The notes beneath the pieces were generated by a model. That model was given only the letters and a program-made list of their open reading frames with translations, was not told where the DNA came from and did no database searches. Positions 51,879 to 62,340 of a stretch of DNA of 64,000 nucleotides are shown here, one piece after another. Position 1 is the stretch's first letter. Each line of letters begins with the position of its first letter. Location of the stretch: contig JBBHKE010000271.1 in NCBI GenBank assembly GCA_037447655.1, forward strand, positions 310,001-374,000. The letters are read 5' to 3'. A program made the position numbers and the translations under genes. The DNA comes from Zygnema cylindricum (lineage: Eukaryota > Streptophyta > Zygnematophyceae > Zygnematales > Zygnemataceae).

Positions 51879-52640
51879 TCAATCTAAAATGACATACTCT
51901 TGTACTTTTTGCTGCTTTTGCTGCTCTGTCATTTGAAATAAATCTATGGAGTCAATCTCATCATTTACAATAATATTCCTTGCTACAACTATTTTTCGTC
52001 TCTCAAACACAAAGACTCTATAACCTTTTGAGTGATCATCATATCCTAGCACAATACCCGGTAATCCTTTCGGTTCCATTTTCCATCTATCTGTAGACGT
52101 ATCCAAGATAAAGCATTGACTACGAAATACCGTGAAATGGCTAATATTTGGTTTGTTACCTGTCAAGATCTGGTAATGAGTAGTTTCTACCGATCTTGAT
52201 CCTATTTTATTTTTAATGTAAACTGCACAATTTAGAGCCTCAGCCCAGAATTTCATATCCACATTTTTATCTGCGAGCATCGACCTAGAGCTCTTTGTGG
52301 GAGTTCAATTTACTCTCTCCAACACCCCATTTTGTTTCAGTGAATATGGAACAGTTAACGGATAACTTATACCTTCTTCGAGTAAAAAGGTTTCAAATTC
52401 CTTTGATGTATATTCACCACCATTGTCTGATCTTAGCTACAAAATAGGTAAATTATGAATGTTTTCCACCCATGCTTTATAGTGTTTGAAGTGACGAAAC
52501 ACCTCACTCTTTTCCTTCATGAAGTAAAATTTTGTAAACCTGGAGAAATCATATGTGAAAGTGACCATACATTTCATCCCCCTGGCAGATGGAACCTTTG
52601 CAGGACCAAAAACATCCGAATGAATTTGTTACAAAAGTTT
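51879..52640 (-). pseudogene. Copia integrase
   Basis: The C-terminal frame 51,879-52,280 has FWAEALNCAVYIKN, PNISHFTVF and KGYRVF blocks. Upstream, across stops, are the QNGV-ER catalytic-Glu region (about 52,320) and the DNGGEYTS catalytic-Asp region (about 52,425). The N-terminal zinc motif region is the separate frame at 52,629-52,829 (HKRLGH, then CHSC). Confidence 0.8.
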
Positions 52641-53240
52641 TGATGACCGATGCTCAAACTTTGTAGGAAATGGAAGTCTGTGGATTTTGCCTAAAACGCA
52701 ACTATGACATGTTTTGACTGGCTGATCTGTGATTGATACACCCTCTATTTTTCTAGCAAAAACCATTTTTCTCAAACTATCATAGTTTACATGGCCTAAT
52801 CTTTTGTGCCAGAACTCATCTGAATGCAAAACACCGGATTATAAAACATCATTCTCCTTGGTATTAGCCATATCTATGCACTACATCTTGCTATTATCTC
52901 TAGTACCTTTAACCGCAACTTTTCAATTTTTGCTAACAACCTGTCGACCATTTTTCAAACTAACCTCAAAGCCTTTACTCTCTACCAAAGACGTAGAAAG
53001 CATATTTTTCTTAAAGTCAGGCACAAATAAGACATTATGAACAGTCCTTTCAATTGCTTTTCCTTCTGCGTCAACTAGGAATGACACATCACGAACAACA
53101 CGAGTATGAACACTCATTCCACCAGCATAATAAATATTTTTCTCCGGCGTTGTTTTTAGATTTTTGAAGATGGCCTTGTTCTAGCACATGTGGGCTAACG
53201 CTCCCGTATCCATTATCCATCCAGGGTCCTTCGCTCCCTC
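52629..53240 (-). pseudogene. Copia protease and gag-pre-integrase region
   Basis: Frame 52,629-52,829: FWHKRLGHVNYDSLRKM with CHSCVLGK, the HHCC zinc-binding entry to integrase. Frame 52,923-53,117: a beta-rich segment following the protease. Near 53,190-53,240 the minus strand reads GWIMDTGALAHMC, the aspartic protease active-site DTG, then a TAG. Confidence 0.8.
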
Positions 53241-53439
53241 CATTGCTGCCGCCATAGCAAATAAATCTGTTTCGTCCTCCTCAGAAAATGTCAAAGTTTC
53301 GTCTTGGAGAGACGAAGAAGCCGAAGACAATGCATTTCCACAAGGTGTAGGCCTTGTGAAGCTTTTGTAAAAGTGACTTTGTTGCCATCCCGGCCTGTAT
53401 AAACTTCTATCGTTAGTTTTTTTAAGCTTAGGACAGAAT

Positions 53440-53626
53440 TTGTATCCATGACCTCTCTCACTACAATAGAAACATGCATTGTTGGTTTGTCTATTTCCAC
53501 CTTGATTAAATTGTTTGAACTAATTAAACTGATTTCTTTGCTGATTTAAATGTCTTTTCCTCTCAAAGTTTGAATTAAAAGCTGAAACTCTGAGACCTCC
53601 ATTGGCCCTCAGAGTATGCAGATCCA
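53440..53626 (-). pseudogene. Copia gag C-terminal part with zinc knuckle
   Basis: Minus strand CFYCSERGHGYKFC at about 53,436-53,480 is an intact CCHC knuckle. A TAG interrupts upstream. The gag frame continues to 53,626, where the nested element begins; it resumes in the same reading at 56,239. Confidence 0.8.
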
Positions 53627-53630
53627 AAAG

Positions 53631-56234
53631 AAGCTAATCTAGATAGTGTCAACTCCAAGTTAATATAAACCCAAATGATTGACCCCTTGACAGTCACAAT
53701 CCCAATATAGATTCACCCCTGTGAAATAACACTTTCTGTGTGCTCAGTTCCACCACAGAATGCAAAGTTAGAATATGAGATTTGGACACATTCACCCACT
53801 TTGACTTTCCCTTATAAATGCAGCCACCCTGGCAGACAAAAACTCTGACCGACTACACCCTTGTGTAGCCTGGACTCCCTTGAGTCCGCAGCAAAAAGAA
53901 TCACTGAAAATGGTCAAGTAAATTGATAGTTATGGCTGGCCAAAGTTTGCCATTTATACAAGGTGCTCTCTGGGAGAGGGAGCTACTTACCCAAAATTTT
54001 CTAAGTCCTATTTCCCCTCTAAAACTCTATCTACTGAAATACGGCACGAATCAAATTACTGTGTCGTACAGAAAAGTACAAGTGCCGGTGTACTTTCTGT
54101 ACGGCCATTATACAACATGGCCAAATTGTCGACACGTGTCATAGACGGATTCGTTCCCGCAATCTGCGGAGTCGCCGCAATCCAACATTGCCGCGCCACG
54201 TGTCACATGAAGTGGCGATGGCTCAAAAACGCCAAAAGTACATGTTCCGTGATCGCGGCACCTATCGCGGCCGTCCGATCAAAAACCGGCTATAATCTTA
54301 GCCGCTGAAAATCGACGCGCGGTATTTGTTTCGCTATCGAAACAAATGCGCGCTATCCGTTTCGTATCCGTACTGTACTCCGTACTATATTAAAACGGTA
54401 TCTATGTACTAAGAATCTATTTCCCGTTAAACGATTTAGTCTACGCGTAACAATTTATATTGTAAACAAACCTAATGTAATGTAACACTAGTTCTAGGTT
54501 TAACGGTTAAAGGAAACGGCTACGCCGACTTGTCAGACGGCAGGTTCCAGGTTCAATACCTGGGTCCGTCAAGTATATTTTGTTTAATCTACCTAATTCA
54601 CTTCCTGTCTTCTCTAGAGAGTTTAGGTAGCCATGGCTCTAGCTCCCTTTCAAGCCTTCAGTGACTACAGCAAGTGTGGGGGCTTGGAGAAGGGGAGTTA
54701 GAGGCAGACCGCCTCAACTCTTTTTCTATTCTAATACAGACCTAGAAAATACTCAAATATCAACACTCCCCTTATTTTCTAGTCTATTTTTCTTTCAACT
54801 TCCACAAACAAGTAAACAAACACCCCCTCCTCTTTTTCCTTTTCTTTTTCCTTTTTCCTTTTCTTTTTATAAAACTTAAGTATTTAACACAGTGCATTAA
54901 ATGAACTGAAATAATAATTGCATCACACATTTTATTTAACATCCCACTTTTCATAAATCCGAGCAAAGATTTTATCCACTTCATCACTCTTTCATCCACA
55001 CACAAACCGATTTCCCTCTTGCGATCCAAACAACCAGCCCCATCTCCAATCTGCAATATACACCCAGATGCTAACCCTTTTACAGGCACACCTTCATAAA
55101 TACCATCACTCCCTTTAGCGATGTCAAACCCATTACCCGCAAAAATTGAACTTTCCTCACTCTCTCCCATGGATTTCTTTCCACTCTCTCTTTCTAAATT
55201 TATTCCAAATAAGTATTTCTCCTCCCCTAAACCTTTCATTAAATATTCCTCTTCTCCCTTATCTTTAAAACCCCTTCTAGTTTCACTTCTCCCCTTTCCT
55301 CGGAATTCGTTGAGGTCTCCCTTTCCGACCAGTTATCTAATTCCAAAATACCTATAAAATTATCCTCATTAATTTTATCTTTCCCGTTTTCACTTATGGA
55401 TCCTAGACCTGACTTTCTCATTTCTAAGTCATACACTTTACACTCCTCGTCATCCTCAAGTACCTCCTCTCTCTTTACTTCCCTTATACCTCCAAAAGCA
55501 CACTGTTGCCTTCGTGGAATTTCTGTGTGCTTTTCTCTCTTTCCCATACTACTAATCCGGAGAAGCTCTAAAATATCTTCATCCTCTTTCTCCTCTTCCC
55601 CTTCTTCCTCTTCATCCACATTCCAACTTCTAAGTTTTTCCAAACAAGGGCATTCCTCCATATAATGACCTGGTTCCCTACAAAAGAAGCAAACCCCCTT
55701 TTTCAAAGACATGTTCCGTGATCGCGGCACCTATCGCGGCCGTCCGATCAAAAACCGGCTATAATCTTAGCCGCTGAAATTCGACGCGCGGTATTTGTTT
55801 CGCTATCGAAACAAATGCGCGGTATCCGTTTCGTATCCGTACTGTACTCCGTACTATATTAAAACGGTATCTATGTACTAAGAATCTATTTCCCGTTAAA
55901 CGATTTAGTCTACGCGTAACAATTTATAATGTAATCAAACCTAATGTAATGTAACACTAGTTCTAGGTTTAACGGTTAAAGGCAACGGCTACGCCGACTT
56001 GTCGGACGGCAGGTTCCAGGTTCAATACCTGGGTCCGTCAAGTATATTTTGTTAAATCTACCTAATTCACTTCCTGTCTTCTCTAGAGAGTTTAGGTAGC
56101 CATGGCTCTAGCTCCCTTTCCAGCCTTCAGTGACTACAGCAAGTGTGGGGGCTTGGAGAAGGGGAGTTAGAGGCAGACCGCCTCAACTCTTTTTCTATTC
56201 TAATACAGACCTAGAAAATACTCAAATATCAACA
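53631..56234 (-). mobile_element. Nested deletion-derivative LTR element inside the copia gag
   Basis: 3' LTR 53,631-54,775, interior 54,776-55,709, truncated 5' LTR 55,710-56,234. The two LTR parts align from 54,241 and 55,710 to their ends (both ...TCAAATATCAACA). Flanking AAAG (53,627-53,630; 56,235-56,238) is duplicated and the host gag frame is continuous once the element is removed. The polypurine tract reads AAGGGGAG on the minus strand beside the 3' LTR. The 5' LTR lacks its inner 600 bp, the primer site and gag start: a deletion joined the LTR directly to the gag zinc knuckle region. Confidence 0.85.
54784..55730 (-). pseudogene. Internal remnant: zinc knuckle, acidic linker, RT and RNase H scraps
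   Basis: Frame 55,239-55,730 has a CCHC knuckle (CFFCREPGHYMEEC), a run of acidic residues, and EIPRRQQCAFGGIRE, which closely matches EIPRRQKCVLGSIRE in the plus-strand copia at 60.8 kb, so they are one family. Frame 54,784-55,239 starts with a MKGLGEEKYLFGINLER segment (end of reverse transcriptase) joined to a CILQIGDGAGC-type RNase H scrap and ends in a Lys-rich tail. Protease, integrase and most of the polymerase are deleted. Confidence 0.75.
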
Positions 56235-56238
56235 AAAG

Positions 56239-56869
56239 CCTCTACTTGCTCAACATTGAGAATATTAGATGTAACTTCCTCTTCTAGTAAAATATTGATA
56301 GCTAACTGTAAAGTCCAACTAGCTTGATCTTTTTGTTTGAGCATATCAGATGCTCCTTCATTCTACGAGCGAGACCCCTCATGAGCAATACTGCCTGTTG
56401 AAACTGAGGAAACACCCCACTTGCACAAGCATGTGCATCTACAAGGATGCGAAATTTGTTGGAATATTCAGCCATTGTACCGCCACTGTACTTAAAGTCC
56501 CAAATTTTTCCAGCCAATTGAAGTTCTTCTTAGACATTAGCTTTTTCATAATCATTTTTAATAGATTTCCAGATATCAATTGTTTTTTTTTCATTTTTAT
56601 CCGAGACATAGCTAAGTCTTTAGATATACAAAATTTGATAATAGAACAGCCTGCGTATTTTTCTTAGACCATGACGGATCAGATTCATCTAGCGAACCAT
56701 CCAATATATTCAAAAGATTGACAATCTCAAAATGTGTCTCCACCATATCCGCCCAGTAAACATATTTCTCCCCTGAGAAAATAGGAATTCTTGATGAAAA
56801 GCCCATATCATATTGTTCTATGACCACCGGTGTAGGTAGAGGAGCAGCAATAGTAGTAGAAGTAGACAT
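56239..56869 (-). pseudogene. Copia gag N-terminal part
   Basis: Begins at the ATG ending at 56,869 with a Ser/Thr-rich leader, then IPIFSGEKYVYWADMVETHFE and ILDGSLDESDPSW, the usual start of copia gag. A frame change follows; 56,302-56,517 carries GGTMAEYSNKFRILVD and AVLLMRGL (UBN2-like). Confidence 0.8.
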
Positions 56870-57262
56870 GATACACTCTCAGAAGCTATCAAGATTCCTA
56901 CCAAACAAGTGTTTTCAAGTGCTCACTTAATCTTATACAATTATCTAAACTTCACAAAGATCTATCAAAGTATAGAGTAGCATAAACACTGACAACTCCC
57001 AAAGATTCATTAGAATTGACCTGACAACACTCATGATATAATACTCAGAAGTTTCCCAAAAACTGTTTGCAGTTTTACTACTAGGAAGTCTGAATACATA
57101 ATGTGTTCTGAGTCCTAAGTCTTATACTTGTGTTTTACCGGCGATACCAATGTACCTAAGAGGTACGTCAAACCACCAAGCTAACGCTAATCTGTCAAGC
57201 TACCACTAAGCTACCATTGAGCTACCCACTAAGTTGACTAGAATCGTATCTATCGCAGTTGC

Positions 57263-57585
57263 CTATACTGTACAAAATTACATTAAAAATATCGCACGCT
57301 GCATTGTCCGTATAGACCATATCAAACGTGATCGCAGTTGCGTTGCCTTAACTTTGTTGCTGCCGCTTTGTTTCTGACAGCGTCTTAACTGCGATGTTGC
57401 ATCGCAGCTGCGTTGCTGCATCGTAGTTGCATTGTCTCCTCTCAAAGTGTGACATGTATATGTGGATATAAGTGTCAATCAAAGATAACTGTAATGTGCA
57501 TTAAGTGACGACGCGTGTCCTTGTAGATTTGTCTTCCTGTTTGTCACACTAATTTACTGAGACTTAAAGCTTTCCAAAATCAACA
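57263..57585 (-). repeat. 5' LTR of the split copia element (outer part)
   Basis: Aligns with 49,551-49,832 over GCGTTGCCTTAACTT-GTTGCT, ATCGCAGCTGCGTTGCTGCATCG, TATATGTGGATATAAGTG and GACGACGCGTGT. The inner boundary toward gag is uncertain; 56,900-57,262 may be further LTR or leader. Confidence 0.75.
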
Positions 57586-58481
57586 GTATCTATGCCTCAT
57601 TACTTTCTGTACAACCATCGTACGACATGTGTCGAGCGTGTCTGAGAAACATGAGAGGAGGGCCCACTTCCCGGAGTAGTCGGTATCATAGTCCTGCAAA
57701 TAACCCCCAAAATGCGAATGCTTCCCATAACAATGATTATGCCCACTGCTGCCCGCATTCCTCCCATGGACATGTATGCAAAATAGGGAGGAGTGCACGG
57801 GGAGGGCAAAAAGATATCTCCTCCCCCTTCCTTTCACCACCTGGCCAGAGAAAGGGGTCGGGCCCTTGATTATTGAGTTGGTGTCCTGATTTCCCCCCCC
57901 CTCTTAGTCAATTGTGACTAAGACATAAGAATAATTACCCACCCAATTTGTTGTTCCCGTAGAACCAGAGGGCAGAGGGTTTAGGACGAGAGTCCAAAGA
58001 GGATGGAAGGCAGGACTGATGCCAACACTGGTCACATCGGTCAAAGACCAGTACAGGACTTGGAGAGGATGACAAGAGGCAGCCGGAGGAACATGAAGGT
58101 GGGTCGGCAAAATAGGTGAGGTGAAAAGTTGGCTTTTCTTCCAATCCCTGGGGTGATAGGGAGCTACATTGATCTGATTCTCCTTGATTTTTCGACAGTC
58201 TTTCCATTCTACAATCAACACACTCTTATTGGAAACCTCTACCACTTTTAAGATCAACCGACCCGCCGAAATGTCCAGCGTGTCTTTTTTGTGTTGCATC
58301 CGATACACAAAATCCTAGGGCATAAATCGTCGTTGCCGCGGGACAAAATTCCCGTTCCGACGTTGCGAATACCAGAGTTGATCTCGGTGATGAGCTGCTT
58401 ATAAATTTCCTATGGCTAGTGGCATTTCCTGGTGAAATACCTTGGCCTTGTCGGCAATCAGTTTCTCAACCGTCCCCTTTG
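57586..58481. other. Spacer between retroelements, one weak ORF
   Basis: No LTR or gene was recognised apart from the minus frame at 57,904-58,308. Includes G- and C-runs (57,890-57,901) and a GGAGGAG-rich part. Confidence 0.4.
57904..58308 (-). pseudogene. Possible Gypsy-type integrase C-terminal remnant
   Basis: The 134-codon frame begins with KKDTLDISAGRLILKVVEVSNKS and continues to ENQINVAPYHP. This looks like the GPY/F-type domain (GPYKVVEV ... N...PYH pattern) at the end of Ty3/gypsy and related integrases, with the GPY altered. The rest (Pro/Ser-rich) has no known motif. Weak similarity only. Confidence 0.25.
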
Positions 58482-59777
58482 TGGAAATTGATGGTTCGTT
58501 TAGTTTTTTCTAGGTCTAAAATAAAATGCAGAAAAGAAGCCGAGGCAGTTTGCCTCTAACTTCTCTCTTCAACTCCCACACTTGTTGCAGTCACTGAAAG
58601 TCGGAGATGAAGCTAGAGCCATGGCTGCTTATGGTACCCTGAGATATACGGGTAGTAAATTAGTTGATTTACTAGAAGTAAAGTTGTCGGATAAAGGATT
58701 TGATCCTTGCACCTACCGGTCGTCAAAGCCGACGGTAGCCGGTTGCTCTATCCATTTGGTCTATGACTAATGTTAGAATATATTGTGTTTGATAAATACT
58801 TAAACATTACTACGCTGACAAATTCATTTAACGGAAACTATTTACAGGATACATAGGTTCGGTTATGTAAATGTACGGATTAGGGTACGGACAACAAAAC
58901 TAGTACCGCGCATTTGTTTTGATAGCGAAACGAATACCGCGCATGTATTTATTACTGCTTCCATTAAATCTGCATTTAATCGGACGGCCAGAATGAATGC
59001 CGAGATCGCGGAAGAGGATTTCGGCGGTTTTTGGTCATCGCCACATCGGATGACACGTGACTGAATGACATTCGATCGCGGCATCTCCAGGGATTAAGGG
59101 AGCAAATCCGGATATACCACGTGTTGACATTTAGGCCATGTCGTACAGTACTCGTACATAAAGTACACTGGGAGCTGTACTTTTGTGTACGGAAGAGTAA
59201 TATGATTGGTTCCGTACATCAGTAGATAGAGTTTGTGAGAGAGATTGGAAGTGGATATGAATTATGGAAGTGCTTAGAATATATGTATGCAAAGGCTTCT
59301 GTATATCATTGGCTTAACAGTGTTACAAAAATAGTTCAATACAAATATGTATGAGGTAGTATGGAGAAATACTGTATTGACATAGAAGTATTATTTGCAC
59401 AAAATGATTTGGCAGGAGGAAAGTACATCGGCCATAATACCTTTCTGTACCCTACAATCGTTTGATTGATTCGTACGTTAGTAGATAGGGGCTGTGAGAG
59501 GGGTTTAGGACTTAGAGAATTTGGTAGGTAGTGACCTCTCTCCCTTTGAGATTTTGTATAAACTTGGCATCTTTTCCACCTTATAATTTATCGGCTGGTT
59601 GGCCGTTTTCAATGATTCTTTTTGCTACGGACTCAAGGGAGTCTACACTGCACAAGGGTGCAATCAAACTATCATTTTGCCTTCCTGAACATCATTGGTT
59701 GTGGCTTGAAGTGGGTTAGTTAAATACTATATAGAGGCTTTTTGTATTCTGTAGTCCAATAGAGGACAAAGATTTGC
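58482..59777 (+). repeat. Chimeric 5' LTR of the plus-strand copia element
   Basis: Reverse-complement match to the LTR at 53,631-54,775: CTAGGTCTAAAATA, GCCTCTAACTTC, CACACTTGTTGCAGTCACTGAA, GCTAGAGCCATGGCT, then ACCGCGCATTTGTTTTGATAGCGAAAC. An LTR block appears twice (59,155-59,247 and 59,427-59,515, both with GTAGATAG-G--TGTGAGAG). Between the copies lies a gag fragment from a different copia family. The LTR ends TTTGCA at 59,777. Confidence 0.75.
59248..59426 (+). pseudogene. gag fragment captured within an LTR
   Basis: Collinear with the gag at about 43,740-43,930 (opposite strand): LWKCLEYMYAKAS, YHWLNSVTKIVQYKYV, the same in-frame TGA followed by GSMEKYC, and VLFAQNDLAGG. Bounded on both sides by the same LTR block. 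Confidence 0.8.
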
Positions 59778-60700
59778 AGGTCATGGGCCCATCCTCTAGG
59801 GTGCCCACCTTCAATGGATCTGGGTTCATCTATTGGGAAGCCATGATGATGGGAGCTTTGTGCGAAAAACGATATTGGGGTATCGTCAGTGGACAAGTGA
59901 AACGTCCACCTTCCGGAACTCCACCCGGATTTAGAGGAGTAAGGTTTTTTGCAGCAACGGCTACCTCAGCGGCAGAGGCAGATGATGGAGACAGCAATGT
60001 GTCCGAAAAAGAGAAAGGGAAAAAGACACCCCTCACTCCTATTGCCACAGTACCGGGAGCAGCGACCGTGAAGACCACGGAGAACGATACTCAAATGTGG
60101 GAGGATGTAAACATGGCTGCCAAGAACTTCATTCTGAGGCACCTCACTTAAGCTTTGGCCACCCTTCATCTTCACATTTACAAGGCGTAGGAGTTGTGGG
60201 TGAGTTTGGTGGAGATTTATAGAGCTGAAACTATTCAAGAGGTAGAGTTGGTAGAGAAAAGCTAATGAGTTATACTTACAAAGGAGGAAAGATGTTAGAT
60301 TACGGTAATGATATTTCTTATTTGTATATAGAGATGGAAAATGTAGGGTGGACAAGTACAATAAAAATGAAAGTTAACACCCTTATCATGAAGTTACCAG
60401 ATGAGTACGAGAACATAGTGTACAAAGTACAAGAAATGCCTGATAGTTCATGGAAATCGAACACAATGGCCAGTATGATACTTGTGCAAGAAAACACAAT
60501 TGAGATTAGGAGAGGAGGAAAGAGCATTCAAGCTCTAGCAACAGGAGGGGACAGATGGGGGAAGGACCCGAAGAAACCGTACAAAGGGGAAAAAGATCAT
60601 TCTGGAGGACCGAGGCCCCCAAAGGGTCTTTTTTATTTTTGCAAAAAGCCGGGACACTTCATTGCAGATTATATCAAGTTGCCAGAGCTAAGGCTCTAAG
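59778..60700 (+). pseudogene. Copia gag, frame-broken, defective zinc knuckle
   Basis: N-part 59,774-60,151: PTFNGSGFIYWEAMM as in copia gag start. C-part 60,265-60,699: GGKMLDYGNDISYLYIEM, IMKLPDEYENIV, then FYFCKKPGHFIADY, where the first and last Cys of the CCHC knuckle are replaced by other residues (Phe/Tyr). A stop and frameshift separate the parts. Confidence 0.8.
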
Positions 60701-60744
60701 AGAACTGTGGAGGGGGTTCTTCCCGAGGGAAGAAAAAGGCACTT

Positions 60745-61707
60745 GTGGTTACAAAAGTGAAAGGAGAAACCGAGGATGAGTCTTTTGAGGAGGATGGGGA
60801 GCTTCTTCTTGACGAGATTCTTGAGGAGAAAGAGATCCCTCGCAGACAGAAGTGTGTCCTTGGATCAATTCGGGAAGCTCCACAAGAAGGATGGATCATC
60901 GACTCAGGTGCATTCATGCATATGTGTCGTGATAAGGAACTCTTCACTAAGCTAAGAAAGATCCCTACTGCGAAGATAGAGTATGGGGATGGGAGAGTGG
61001 TTACTACAGATCTAGTGGGATCAGTAGATCTAAAAGTCTTAGTGGAGGGTAAAACTTCAATACTTCTATTCTCAAATGTACTCTACATTCCTCAGCTGAG
61101 TAAAAATTTTGTCTCTACGTTTGTGTTAGATGACAAAGAGTTTGATACCTTCACTAGAAAGGGTTTCTTTACAACTAAGTATGGAGATGAAGTTTACTTC
61201 ACGGCAAATAAGGGTAGCCAAGGAATGTTTAGGCTTAACCTGAGAAATGAAAAGAATAATGCTTACTATGTTAGTGTTCCTAAGTTGATGATTTGGCATA
61301 AGCCGTTAGGGCATGTGCATTTTGATAGGTTGAGGGAAATGAAAAAGCTTAGGGTAGTAGAAGGCATTCAGTTTCGAGATAATGAAATGATGGATGATTC
61401 TAGTGGCTATGCTCAAGGGAAGGCTCACATACTTCCCTTTCCGAAAGCCGCCACATATAGAGGTGAGAAAGTATTAAATTTGGTCCACACAAATATTTTG
61501 GGTTCAGCAAAAGTACCTTCGGTTGGAGGAAAAAGGTTTATGATGACAATAACCGATGACTGGTCTAGATACACTAGAGTCTACTTTCTAAAAACAAAGT
61601 TTGAAGCATCAACTTACTTCAAAGAATATAAAGTCTGGAGTGAGAAGTTGCATGAAACCCCTTTTAAGTGGATAAAGACTGATAATAGGCGGGAAATATA
61701 CCTCTAA
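60745..61707 (+). pseudogene. Copia protease and integrase N-part
   Basis: A 320-codon frame: GWIIDSGAFMHMC (aspartic protease DSG), VLYIPQLSKNFVS, the gag-pre-integrase WHKPLGH with the two His but with the expected CxxC lost (SSGYAQGKAH), then the integrase core TITDDWSRYTRVYF (first catalytic Asp) and KTDNRRE (second Asp, glycines changed to arginines). The third catalytic Glu (NGVPEKLN) lies in the next frame at about 61,790. Confidence 0.85.
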
Positions 61708-62340
61708 CCAATTTGAGGAATATCTGAGAGATGAGGGAGTGCAGCACCAAAAAACTGTACCATATAACCTGGAACAAAATGGGGTACCTGAGAAGTTGAA
61801 TGGAACACTAGGAGATAGTGCATGCAGTATGTAGGCCGACAAGAAAATAGGAAAGAGATTTTGGGCAGAAAAAATGAACAGTGCCAACTACATTAAAAAA
61901 AGAGTCCTGACCTCAGCTGTAAAGGGAGCGACACCTTATGAGAGACGGGTTGGAAGGAAGCCAGATATCTCACACCTTAAAGTATTCGGTAGCCAAGTTT
62001 ACAGTCTTGACACGGATAGGAAAAACAAGAAACTAGATGCTAAGGGAAAACTTGGATACTTTGTGGGATATGATGATGATGTTAAGGGATATTGAGTCTA
62101 TCACTTAGCAAAGAAAGATATCATTCTGGTGAAACACCTAATTGTCATGGATGAAGGGAAATCATTTGACCCCTTCAAATATACAAAGAAGGTAAGAATC
62201 AGATTTGAGTCCGAAAGTGAGGAGAACTCGGTCGTTCCCAAAAGGGACACGAGTGAAACCGTGATTGCAGATTCAGGGGAGATCCGAGATACGAGGACTC
62301 ACCGGAAACCTCAAATACCCCTATGGACTTGGAAAAGATA
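61700..62340 (+). pseudogene. Copia integrase C-part and linker
   Basis: Split frames: QNGVPEKLNGT (catalytic Glu), FWAEKMNSANYIKKR, PYERRVGRKPDISHLKVFGS, GYFVGYDDDVKGY then a TGA, and an acidic linker to 62,341. Stops at about 61,832 and 62,094. Confidence 0.8.

Larger units (their letters stand above)
49551..57585 (-). mobile_element. Copia retrotransposon with complete domain order, split by a nested element
   Basis: Minus-strand order from right to left: 5' LTR (about 57,263-57,585), gag N-part (56,239-56,869), nested element (53,631-56,234), gag zinc knuckle, protease, gag-pre-integrase, integrase, reverse transcriptase, RNase H, polypurine tract TAGGGGAG (about 49,833-49,840), and 3' LTR (about 49,551-49,832). 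Both LTRs end GCTTTCCAAAATCAACA in plus orientation and share CACACTAATTTA-TGAGACTTAAAGC. The left LTR end and target duplication could not be fixed. Frameshifts and stops make it inactive. Confidence 0.85.

Noticed and set aside
54498-54573. A functional tRNA gene
   Set aside because: The T-arm is perfect but no proper anticodon arm or matching 5' acceptor stem could be drawn, and the sequence repeats inside LTRs; treated as a tRNA-like module.
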